Source: an uncultured Bacteroidales bacterium (GTDB lineage Bacteria; Bacteroidota; Bacteroidia; Bacteroidales; Bacteroidaceae). Taken from it: DNA of 64,000 bases. Positions 57,111 to 64,000 of this stretch are shown here, in pieces (position 1 is the first letter of the stretch; each line of letters opens with the position of its first letter). Location of the stretch: positions 1 to 64,000 of the forward strand of contig CACZAN010000001.1 in assembly GCA_902779165.1 (NCBI GenBank), in the 5' to 3' direction. The position numbers were made by a program, and so were the translations under genes. The notes below the pieces were generated by a model. It was not told where the DNA came from. It searched no databases and saw only the letters and a list, made by a program, of their open reading frames with translations.

Positions 57111-59936
57111 ATGAGCGAATCGTCCTTCATCCATATTCAGGGTGCCCGAGTCAACAACCTGAAGAATGTCACCCTCGACATTCCGCGCGGCAAACTCGTC
57201 GTCGTCACCGGCCTCTCTGGTTCGGGAAAGTCATCGTTGGCTTTTGACACCCTTTATGCAGAAGGACAGCGCCGCTATGTGGAGAGTCTGAACAGCTATG
57301 CCCGCCAGTTCCTTGGGCGCATGAGTAAGCCTGAGTGTGACTACATCAGCGGTATACCGCCAGCCATCGCCATTGAGCAGAAGGTCATTTCGCGTAACCC
57401 GCGCAGTACTGTCGGCACCAGCACGGAGATCTATGAATACCTCCGCCTGCTCTTTGCCCGCATCGGCCGTACCTACAGTCCTGTCAGTGGTGCCGAAGTG
57501 AAGAAACATTCGACGGAGGATGTAGTGCGTTGTATGCTCTCTTATTCCCCCGGCACACGTTTCCTCGTACTCTGTCCCCTTTGCATTCCCGAAGGCCGCA
57601 CCCTTGAACAGCAACTGCGGCAGTATCTTCAGGAAGGCTATGCCCGCATTGATGTGAATGGGGAAACCGTAAGGATAGAGGATTACCTCGAGAGTATGTC
57701 CAGCGATTTGTCTGTCGGCATCCCCAGACTGCTCATTGACCGTCTCTCCGCCTCTGAGGACAAGGCCACTATCTCCCGTCTCACCGACTCCGCCGAAACC
57801 GCTTTTTACGAGGGTGGCGGTGAGATGTCGCTCCGTTTCCTCCCCGCCGGTATTGAGCACCAGTTCTCCACCCGTTTTGAGGCCGACGGCATCACGTTCG
57901 AAGAACCCTCCGACCAGCTCTTTGCCTTCAACTCGCCTGTGGGCGCCTGTCCCACCTGTCAAGGGTGGGGAAATGTGCAGGGTATAGACCCACATCTCGT
58001 CATCCCTGACAGTTCGAAGAGTGTCTATGAAGGCTGTGTACAATGCTGGCGAGGTGATAAGCTGGGCGAGTGGCGCTCGGAGTTCATCCGCATGGCCGAG
58101 GGATTGCATTTTCCCATCTTCAAGCCTTACTACGAGTTGACAAAGGAGGAGAAAGACCTGCTCTGGCACGGAAAATATCCCACAGCAACGCTCGAAGAAC
58201 GATGGCAACTACACGATATATGTATTGATGCATTCTTCGACAGCCTGCGTGAGCAGCGCTACAAAATCCAAAACCGGGTGATGCTTGCCCGATATACCGG
58301 TAAGACCGAGTGTCCGGACTGTCATGGCACCCGCCTGCGCCGCGAAGCTACCTACGTCCGTATTGCAGGGAGAGCCATCACTGACCTGGTGGATCTGCCG
58401 ATCACAGAACTCATAAAGTGGGTGGAAGGCCTCACGCTGGAAGAGCATGAAGCACAGGTGGCTCACCGTCTGCTGATAGAAATCAAGAGCCGACTCCATT
58501 TTCTCCTCGATGTAGGACTCGGCTACCTCACCTTGGGACGTCGCAGCAACAGCCTATCGGGTGGTGAGAGTCAACGTATAAACCTCGCCACCTCATTGGG
58601 CAGCGCCCTTGTAGGTTCCCTCTATATTCTCGATGAACCCTCCATAGGCTTGCATAGTCGCGATACCGCCCGCCTCATCCATGTCCTTCGACAACTCGTG
58701 GACCTCGGAAATACGGTTCTCGTTGTGGAGCACGACGAAGAAATCATTCGTGCAGCTGATTACCTTATTGATATCGGCCCTGAAGCTGGCCGCCTCGGAG
58801 GGCAGGTCGTCTTTGCCGGGGTTCCCAAAGGGTCTCCGGAGGATTTACCGCAAGTCTCAACCTCCCATACCCTTGCCTTCCTCCTCGGCACAGACCGCCT
58901 CGACCCGCCTTCCTCCCGCCGTCCCTGGAACCGCTTCATCCCCGTCCGTGGTGCGCGCGCCAATAACCTCAAAGGCATTGATGTCCGCTTCCCCCTGAAT
59001 GTGATGACTTGTGTCACAGGTGTTTCAGGCTCCGGAAAGAGCACCCTCGTCCGCGACATCTTCTATAACGCCATGAAGCGCCAGCTCGATGAGTCAGCCG
59101 AGCGACCTGGCGAACATACAGCCTTGGAAGGCGATGTCAGCGCTATTCAAGCTATAGAGTTCGTGGACCAGAACCCGATTGGAAAGAGCTCTCGCTCTAA
59201 CCCTGTCATTTATGTGAAGGCCTACGATGAAATCCGCCGTCTCTTCGCCGAGCAACCCCTTGCCAAGCAACTTGGCTTTACCGCCAGTCATTTCTCCTTC
59301 AATACCGAGGGGGGACGTTGTGAGGAATGTAAGGGAGAAGGCACCGTGACCATTGAGATGCAATTCATGGCCGATCTCGTCCTTCAGTGCGAATCGTGTC
59401 ATGGCCAACGCTTTAAGCAGGACCTGCTGGACGTCCGCTTCCACGAGCGTAACATCAACGACGTTCTCAATATGACTGTGAATCAGGCTATGGAGTTCTT
59501 CGGCGAGCACGGCGAGAAGAAGATTGTCCGCCGTCTGAAGCCCCTGCAGGATGTGGGGCTCGGATACATTAAACTTGGGCAGTCCTCATCGACTCTCTCC
59601 GGCGGTGAGAACCAGCGCGTGAAACTTGCGTATTATATTGGAATGGAAAAACAAGTGCCCACCCTTTTCATTTTTGACGAACCTACTACGGGCCTCCATT
59701 TCCACGATATCCGCCGCCTGCTCGCCAGCTTCGATGCACTTATTCAGCGCGGTCACACCATCCTCGTTATTGAGCACAACCTCGATGTCATCAAAATGGC
59801 CGATTACATCATCGACCTCGGTCCAGAAGGAGGCGACGAAGGCGGCAACCTCGTCGTATGCGGCACCCCAGAGCAGGTGGCTGCTTGCACCACCAGCCAC
59901 ACTGGCAAATACCTTCGGGAAAAGCTGGGGAAATAG
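57111..59936 (+). CDS. uvrA: Excinuclease ABC subunit UvrA
   Basis: Damage-recognition ATPase of nucleotide excision repair. The 941-residue protein has two ABC-type nucleotide sites: Walker A 'GLSGSGKSS' near 34 and 'GVSGSGKST' near 637, with signatures 'LSGGESQRI' near 482 and 'LSGGENQRV' near 830. The second zinc module is intact, with CEECKGEG and CESCHGQRF. The first has '[10 protein letters not shown]', but the preceding CxxC pair of standard UvrA is replaced by a '[12 protein letters not shown]' stretch, so that zinc site looks incomplete. This pattern is seen in a UvrA type common in Bacteroidetes; a paralog might also exist elsewhere. Mfd, its partner, is in the window. Confidence 0.95.
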   Translation: MSESSFIHIQGARVNNLKNVTLDIPRGKLVVVTGLSGSGKSSLAFDTLYAEGQRRYVESLNSYARQFLGRMSKPECDYISGIPPAIAIEQKVISRNPRSTVGTSTEIYEYLRLLFARIGRTYSPVSGAEVKKHSTEDVVRCMLSYSPGTRFLVLCPLCIPEGRTLEQQLRQYLQEGYARIDVNGETVRIEDYLESMSSDLSVGIPRLLIDRLSASEDKATISRLTDSAETAFYEGGGEMSLRFLPAGIEHQFSTRFEADGITFEEPSDQLFAFNSPVGACPTCQGWGNVQGIDPHLVIPDSSKSVYEGCVQCWRGDKLGEWRSEFIRMAEGLHFPIFKPYYELTKEEKDLLWHGKYPTATLEERWQLHDICIDAFFDSLREQRYKIQNRVMLARYTGKTECPDCHGTRLRREATYVRIAGRAITDLVDLPITELIKWVEGLTLEEHEAQVAHRLLIEIKSRLHFLLDVGLGYLTLGRRSNSLSGGESQRINLATSLGSALVGSLYILDEPSIGLHSRDTARLIHVLRQLVDLGNTVLVVEHDEEIIRAADYLIDIGPEAGRLGGQVVFAGVPKGSPEDLPQVSTSHTLAFLLGTDRLDPPSSRRPWNRFIPVRGARANNLKGIDVRFPLNVMTCVTGVSGSGKSTLVRDIFYNAMKRQLDESAERPGEHTALEGDVSAIQAIEFVDQNPIGKSSRSNPVIYVKAYDEIRRLFAEQPLAKQLGFTASHFSFNTEGGRCEECKGEGTVTIEMQFMADLVLQCESCHGQRFKQDLLDVRFHERNINDVLNMTVNQAMEFFGEHGEKKIVRRLKPLQDVGLGYIKLGQSSSTLSGGENQRVKLAYYIGMEKQVPTLFIFDEPTTGLHFHDIRRLLASFDALIQRGHTILVIEHNLDVIKMADYIIDLGPEGGDEGGNLVVCGTPEQVAACTTSHTGKYLREKLGK

Positions 59937-59945
59937 AAGAGCGGA

Positions 59946-61415
59946 TTAGCGTTTTATCACGGGGTCACAAGTAAGCCCAATTCCCAGTTTGTTGAAAATC
60001 TTACGGTCCACCTCGCCGAGCATGACGGTGGTATGTACCTGACTGCCTTTTAATTGAGGAAGAGCGTCAATGGCACGCCGACAGTTCTCGTCCTGAGTGC
60101 TGAGCACAGCTAATGCTACGAGTACTTCGTCGGTGTGAAGTCGGGGATTATGCCCTTGCAGGCCCTCGATTTTCATGCGCTGAATGGGGACTATCATGCT
60201 CTGTGGAATGAGTTTCATCTGATGGTCGATGCCTGCAAGGTATTTGGTGGCGTTCAGCAGTAGGGCGGCACTGCAGCCCAGCAGCTCGCTGGAGCCGGAG
60301 GTGATGATGGTGCCGTCATTCAACTCTATGGCGGCGCAGGCGTCGCCATTTTCAGATTCCTCTTTGCGCTTGCGGGCAGCCACGGTAGTGCGGCGGAAGT
60401 CGGTGGTGATGCCGGCTTGACGCAGCAGGAGAGCAATTTTCTTGACTTCTGAATCATCGGTGATGCCTGTTGCGAGCTTGTTGAGTGCTGTGTAGTAACG
60501 GCGCACGATTTCGTCCATCGAGGCGTGGCAGCATACTTCGTCATCGCTGATGCAGAACCCAACCATATTGACTCCCATATCTGTCGGGGACTTGTAAGGG
60601 TTATGACCGTAAATGCCTTCGAATAGTGCATCGAGGACAGGGAAAATCTCGATGTCACGATTGTAGTTAATGGCGATTTTGTTGTAAGCTTCCAAATGGA
60701 AGGGGTCGATCATATTGACATCGTTGAGGTCGGCAGTTGCGGCCTCGTAGGCGATGTTGACAGGATGCTTCAGGGGCAGGTTCCACACGGGGAAGGTCTC
60801 GAACTTGGCATAGCCAGCCTCTATGCCGCGCTGGTGCTCGTGGTAGAGCTGGCTGAGGCATACGGCCATCTTTCCGCTGCCAGGTCCAGGAGCGGTGACG
60901 ATGACGAGTGGACGTGTGGTCTCGACGTAGTCGTTCTTGCCGAAGCCGTCAGCCGAAGCGATGAGCGAGACATTATGGGGATAGCCCTCGATGAGGTAGT
61001 GGTAATAATAGCGGATTCCCAGACGCTGCATGCGTTCGCTGAAAGCTACGGCGCTGGCCTGGCCGTTGTAGTGGGTGATGACAACAGAACTGACCATGAA
61101 GCCACGCTTCAGGAACTCTGAGCGCAGACGCAGCACATCTTCATCGTAGGTGATGCCCAGGTCTGCACGTACCTTATTTTTCTCGATATCGGCGGCGCTG
61201 ACTACGATGACGATTTCAGCACTATCCTGCAACTGGCTGAGCATTCGTAGTTTGCTGTCGGGCTGAAAGCCAGGGAGTACGCGGCTGGCGTGGTGATCAT
61301 CGAAGAGCTTACCGCCCAACTCCAAATAAAGCTTGTTGCCGAACGTGGCGATGCGTTCCTTGATGTGTTCGCTTTGTATGCTAACGTATTTATCGTTATC
61401 GAATCCTGTTTTCAT
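59946..61415 (-). CDS. DUF1846 family protein
   Basis: A 489-residue cytoplasmic protein matching DUF1846. It starts 'MKTGFDNDKYVSIQSEHIKERI', has 'PLVIVTAPGPGSGKMAVCLSQLYHE' (a P-loop-like GPGSGK near 175-180), and ends 'GLTCDPVIKR', with 'DPFHLEAYNKIAINYNRDIE' and 'NMVGFCISDDEVC' between. The family is widespread in Bacteroidetes and Firmicutes; its function is not established, though the P-loop-like motif suggests nucleotide binding. The gene converges on uvrA with a 9-bp gap and lies 25 bp after the DUF308 gene, which is likely cotranscribed. Confidence 0.9.
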   Translation of the reverse strand: MKTGFDNDKYVSIQSEHIKERIATFGNKLYLELGGKLFDDHHASRVLPGFQPDSKLRMLSQLQDSAEIVIVVSAADIEKNKVRADLGITYDEDVLRLRSEFLKRGFMVSSVVITHYNGQASAVAFSERMQRLGIRYYYHYLIEGYPHNVSLIASADGFGKNDYVETTRPLVIVTAPGPGSGKMAVCLSQLYHEHQRGIEAGYAKFETFPVWNLPLKHPVNIAYEAATADLNDVNMIDPFHLEAYNKIAINYNRDIEIFPVLDALFEGIYGHNPYKSPTDMGVNMVGFCISDDEVCCHASMDEIVRRYYTALNKLATGITDDSEVKKIALLLRQAGITTDFRRTTVAARKRKEESENGDACAAIELNDGTIITSGSSELLGCSAALLLNATKYLAGIDHQMKLIPQSMIVPIQRMKIEGLQGHNPRLHTDEVLVALAVLSTQDENCRRAIDALPQLKGSQVHTTVMLGEVDRKIFNKLGIGLTCDPVIKR

Positions 61416-61440
61416 GATCTTCTCACCTTAATTATATTTA

Positions 61441-62079
61441 TTATTGGACTTCCTCCGCTTCGACTTCAGGGATGTTGTCAGAGGTGGTGCTTATCACTTC
61501 AACGACTTCTGCATCCTTGATTTCCTCGGCCTCGACAAACTGGGCGTCATACTGTTTCTGGAACCGCCAGAAGCGGATTCCGAGGAATAGTTCACTGATG
61601 CCGTAGAGGAGAAACGCGATGCCGAAAACCGTAAAAGGTAGGGCGGCCGACTCCTTCGGATAGAGCAGGATCATCACTCCGGCTGCAATAATGACCAGCA
61701 AAGGAATTAGAAACAGGGAGAATGACAGCGGAGCCACCTTGCGATTGCTGACGAGCGTCCAGATTTGGCTCAAACCAACAATCACCAATAGCGCACCGAC
61801 GACATACATGAAATAAGTCTTAAACTGCTCGGGCCAGACGAGGAGTACCGTTCCGAAGGCCAGAGAACCGACCCCCACTAAGGGGAAAACGGGTCGCAGG
61901 GCGGAACCGCGGTTCATGCGGCTGGAGAAATAGCCTATGAAGGCTGTGAGGCCGGAGAAGGCAAACAGTCCGCCGATGATCTGAATGAGCAGGTTGGCCG
62001 ATGAGGAAGGGTCGTAAACGAGGAGGAAGCCTACGGCAATGGCGCACAGGGCGCGGAGGATGTAAGTGAATAGACGCAT
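61441..62079 (-). CDS. DUF308/HdeD-like membrane protein
   Basis: A 212-residue inner-membrane protein with about six hydrophobic helices in three pairs, as in the DUF308/HdeD family: 'ILRALCAIAVGFLLVYDP', 'IIGGLFAFSGLTAFIGYF', 'FPLVGVGSLAFGTVLLVW', 'YVVGALLVIVGLSQIW', 'LFLIPLLVIIAAGVMILLY' and 'PFTVFGIAFLLYGISELFLGI'. The C-terminal 50 residues are acidic and cytoplasmic. HdeD has been tied to acid resistance in enterobacteria, but that does not establish the role here. It probably starts a two-gene transcript with DUF1846. Confidence 0.85.
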   Translation of the reverse strand: MRLFTYILRALCAIAVGFLLVYDPSSSANLLIQIIGGLFAFSGLTAFIGYFSSRMNRGSALRPVFPLVGVGSLAFGTVLLVWPEQFKTYFMYVVGALLVIVGLSQIWTLVSNRKVAPLSFSLFLIPLLVIIAAGVMILLYPKESAALPFTVFGIAFLLYGISELFLGIRFWRFQKQYDAQFVEAEEIKDAEVVEVISTTSDNIPEVEAEEVQ

Positions 62080-62099
62080 AATCAGTTGCTTTTTCGGCG

Positions 62100-62107
62100 C
62101 AAAAGTA
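62100..62107 (-). promoter_or_regulatory. Promoter -7 element of the DUF308-DUF1846 unit
   Basis: TACTTTTG followed by CGCC on the minus strand fits the consensus, about 20 nt before the start at 62079. It is divergent from the Nif3-like promoter. Confidence 0.6.
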
Positions 62108-62223
62108 CAAAAAATATTCGAGAGGATATGTTTCTAACCCCATAAAAAGAAGTAAAAAAAGAAAAAAACACGGCAAAATAAAAATTTTTCTCTTTTCTCT
62201 TTTCGTTTTTCATTTATTTGTAG

Positions 62224-62231
62224 TACCTTTG
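62224..62231 (+). promoter_or_regulatory. Promoter -7 element of the Nif3-like gene
   Basis: TACCTTTG followed by CAGCC fits the consensus and is 25 nt before the GTG start at 62257. Confidence 0.65.
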
Positions 62232-62256
62232 CAGCCACAAATCAAGCGCACAAGAC

Positions 62257-63054
62257 GTGAAAATCAAGGAAATCATCGCTGCCCTTGAGCAATTCGCGCC
62301 TCTGCCCTTGCAGGAAAGCTACGATAATGCTGGCCTGCAATGTGGACTGACAGAGACGGAGGCTTCAGGGGCATTATTGTGTTTAGACGTGACCGAGGAG
62401 GTGCTTCGCGAAGCCATTGACCTCGGTTGTAACCTCGTCATTAGCCACCACCCTCTGCTCTTCCATGGGCTGAAGCAGGTGTGTGATGCCGACCTCGTGC
62501 AACGTTCCCTGCGGCTGGCGATACAGAATGATCTCTGTATTTATTCGGCCCACACGAATTTGGACAACGCAGAGGATGGTGTGAACTTCCGCATGGCGGA
62601 GAAATTAGGACTCATCGATGTGCAACTGCTCCATCCGAGAACGGTCCAGGTGGGAGCCCGCCAGTTGAAATGCGGAAGCGGAGTTATGGGCTATTTGCCT
62701 GAGGGTGAGGATTCCCTTGCTTTCCTGCAGCGTGTGAAGCAGGCTTTCGGCGTTGAGGCACTGCAGCACAACCAGTTGTTGGAGCGCCCTATTCAGAGCG
62801 TGGTTATCTGTGGTGGAGCGGGCGACTTCATGCTTGCTGACGCCATGAGTGCTGAGGCTGATGCCTTTCTTACCGGTGAGATGCACTATCACACATGGTT
62901 CGGCCATGAGCAGGAAATACAGATTGCTGTCCTCGGTCACTACGAGAGTGAGCAGTACACCCGCGAGATATTCCGTGAGATTATCGAGAGAACAGCGCCC
63001 CAGCTGCCTCTCTATGATACGGAAGTGCGCACGAACCCAATTCATATCCTATAG
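62257..63054 (+). CDS. Nif3-like dinuclear metal-centre protein
   Basis: A 265-residue protein of the NIF3/YbgI family, which forms hexameric rings with paired metal ions. Translation probably starts at GTG, since the family N-terminus 'MKIKEIIAALEQFAPLPLQESYDNAGLQCG' begins there. H64-H65 in 'VISHHPLLF', 'SAHTNLDNAEDGVN' near 97-110, and 'GEMHYHTWFGHE' near the C-terminus are the metal-binding segments. The insertion that lengthens some Bacteroidetes members to about 360 residues is absent, so this is the short form. Its enzymatic role is not settled in the family. The zinc-ribbon gene follows after 35 bp. Confidence 0.92.
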   Translation: MKIKEIIAALEQFAPLPLQESYDNAGLQCGLTETEASGALLCLDVTEEVLREAIDLGCNLVISHHPLLFHGLKQVCDADLVQRSLRLAIQNDLCIYSAHTNLDNAEDGVNFRMAEKLGLIDVQLLHPRTVQVGARQLKCGSGVMGYLPEGEDSLAFLQRVKQAFGVEALQHNQLLERPIQSVVICGGAGDFMLADAMSAEADAFLTGEMHYHTWFGHEQEIQIAVLGHYESEQYTREIFREIIERTAPQLPLYDTEVRTNPIHIL

Positions 63055-63089
63055 GCCCCTAAGCCCTATCATTAATAATTCTATATATT

Positions 63090-63917
63090 ATGGCAAGAGA
63101 AAGAAAAGATCCCTCAGACCTCAGTATTGAGGACAAGCTGAAAAACCTCTATCAGCTGCAGAGTATGCTCTCTGAAATTGACAAAATCAAGACCCTGCGC
63201 GGCGAACTGCCTCTGGAAGTGCAGGATCTGGAAGACGAAATCGAAGGTCTCACTACTCGTATCGAGAAGATTCAGGAGGAGATTGCTGCCATGCAGCGCG
63301 AACTCAGCGGTCGCCGCATCACCATCCAAAACAACCTCGCAAATATCGAGCGTTACACCATACAGCTCGATAATGTTCGTAACAATCGCGAGTACGAGAA
63401 CCTCAGCAAGGAAATTGAATACTTGCAGCTTGACAATCAGCTGAACGAGAAAAAGATCCGTGAGGCTAATGAAGCCATTGAGCGCAAGCAGGAGGAAATC
63501 CGTCGCTGTTCGGATAACGTTACTGAGCGTCGTACCGACCTCGATATCAAGAAGAGCGAACTTGATGAGATTATTTCCGAGACACGAGCTGAAGAAGAAA
63601 AGCTCCGCGAGCGCAGCAAGAGCCTGGAGGCCACAATCGAGCCCCGTTTGCTCTCGGCTTTCAAGCGCATCCGCAAGAACTCCCGCAATGGACTCGGAAT
63701 CGTTTATGTACAGCGTGATGCTTGCGGTGGCTGCTTCAACAAGATTCCGCCTCAGCGCCAGCTGGATATCCGTATGCGCAAGAAGATTATTGTCTGTGAG
63801 TACTGTGGCCGCATCATGATTGACCCTGAACTCGCTGGCGTACAGCTTCAGAGTAAGGCTGAAGAGAAGCCCAAGCGTCGTCGTCGTAAGGCTGCGGAGA
63901 AGAAGGAGGAGAATTGA
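63090..63917 (+). CDS. Coiled-coil protein with C4 zinc ribbon
   Basis: A 275-residue cytoplasmic protein. Residues about 15-200 form a long coiled coil ('KLKNLYQLQSMLSEIDKIK', 'IEGLTTRIEKIQEEI', 'LQLDNQLNEKKIREANEAI'). The C-terminal zinc ribbon carries two CxxC pairs, 'CGGCFNKIPPQRQLDIRMRKK' and 'CEYCGRI', followed by a basic tail (KPKRRRRK). This is the C4-type zinc-ribbon family common beside nif3-like genes in Bacteroidetes; its role is unknown. The pairing with the Nif3-like gene, 35 bp upstream, is often conserved. It ends 83 bp before the window edge. Confidence 0.9.
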   Translation: MARERKDPSDLSIEDKLKNLYQLQSMLSEIDKIKTLRGELPLEVQDLEDEIEGLTTRIEKIQEEIAAMQRELSGRRITIQNNLANIERYTIQLDNVRNNREYENLSKEIEYLQLDNQLNEKKIREANEAIERKQEEIRRCSDNVTERRTDLDIKKSELDEIISETRAEEEKLRERSKSLEATIEPRLLSAFKRIRKNSRNGLGIVYVQRDACGGCFNKIPPQRQLDIRMRKKIIVCEYCGRIMIDPELAGVQLQSKAEEKPKRRRRKAAEKKEEN

Positions 63918-63965
63918 ACTCCTTTTTCACATTCAGAAGATACCCCGTAAATATGGTATTATTAG

Positions 63966-63997
63966 CAATTGGCTGCGAAAATATCCGTGGCCAATTG
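63966..63997 (+). other. Inverted repeat at the window edge
   Basis: CAATTGGC (63966-63973) and GCCAATTG (63990-63997) form an 8-bp stem. An ATG at 63954 opens a frame to the edge of the window, but only 16 codons are visible, so it is not called as a gene. The function of the stem is unknown; it could be part of a terminator or a start of another gene. Confidence 0.4.
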
Positions 63998-64000
63998 TCA

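Noticed and set aside
63954..64000. A frame opening at ATG 63954 as a new gene
   Set aside because: Only 16 codons are visible before the window ends, and they overlap an inverted repeat.

Overview
The window looks like chromosome from a gut-type Bacteroidales bacterium, most likely Prevotellaceae. The signs are Bacteroidetes promoters of the TTTG/TTG-N19-20-TAnnTTTG type ahead of many genes, no obvious Shine-Dalgarno sites, many secreted proteins and lipoproteins, a BtuG-type vitamin B12 locus, and secreted proteins ending in a 'GLYI-NGK' sorting tail. Base composition is moderately GC-rich and gene density is high. No phage, insertion sequence or CRISPR array is visible.

Layout. 1-12.9 kb: the start of a secreted protein, a small lipoprotein and a 3882-residue surface protein, all on the minus strand. 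13-21.4 kb (minus): pyrF, a DUF4153 membrane protein, a decayed ADP-ribosylglycohydrolase fragment, a 59-residue ORF, a secreted M6 metalloprotease-endonuclease I fusion, prfA and tRNA-Val. 21.5-23.5 kb: a GH20 hexosaminidase. 23.7-30.8 kb: a vitamin B12 uptake operon (DUF4465 lipoprotein, BtuG-like propeller, PKD lipoprotein, BtuB-like receptor, BtuF-like binding protein) led by a cobalamin riboswitch and preceded by initiator tRNA-Met. 31-37.3 kb (mostly plus): TetR regulator, fabG, RluA-type pseudouridine synthase, a DUF5020 protein (minus), a Gfo/Idh/MocA oxidoreductase, a 190-bp palindromic repeat, a Tat-exported aldo/keto reductase-ferredoxin and an FMN-binding protein. 37.3-44.5 kb: mfd (minus), a YbjQ-like protein, a GT2 glycosyltransferase, pyrC and a free-standing MetH activation domain. 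44.5-48.7 kb (minus): a DivIC/FtsB-like protein, a small membrane protein, plsC, a DUF4369 lipoprotein and a PAP2 phosphatase fused to a probable outer-membrane barrel. 49-51.7 kb: dnaX, a small HExxH membrane protein and a toxin remnant. 51.7-64 kb: a NagB-LmbE fusion, a small barrel protein, manA, a GHL10 glycosidase, uvrA, DUF1846 and DUF308 proteins, a Nif3-like protein and a zinc-ribbon coiled-coil protein.

How the genes work together. The clearest pathway is cobalamin capture: the riboswitch controls surface binders (BtuG-like, DUF4465, PKD), an outer-membrane transporter and a periplasmic binding protein, but the inner-membrane BtuCD transporter is not here. The separate MetH activation domain about 14 kb away is a B12-linked partner. 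Other themes are surface degradation (protease-nuclease fusion, GH20, GHL10), amino-sugar metabolism (GH20, NagB-LmbE, ManA), DNA repair (mfd, uvrA) and a likely extracytoplasmic redox pair (aldo/keto reductase plus FMN-binding protein). The less expected items are the protease-nuclease fusion with its small downstream ORF, the giant triple beta-helix protein, the palindromic repeat family, the PAP2-barrel fusion and a ten-G tract ahead of the NagB-LmbE gene.
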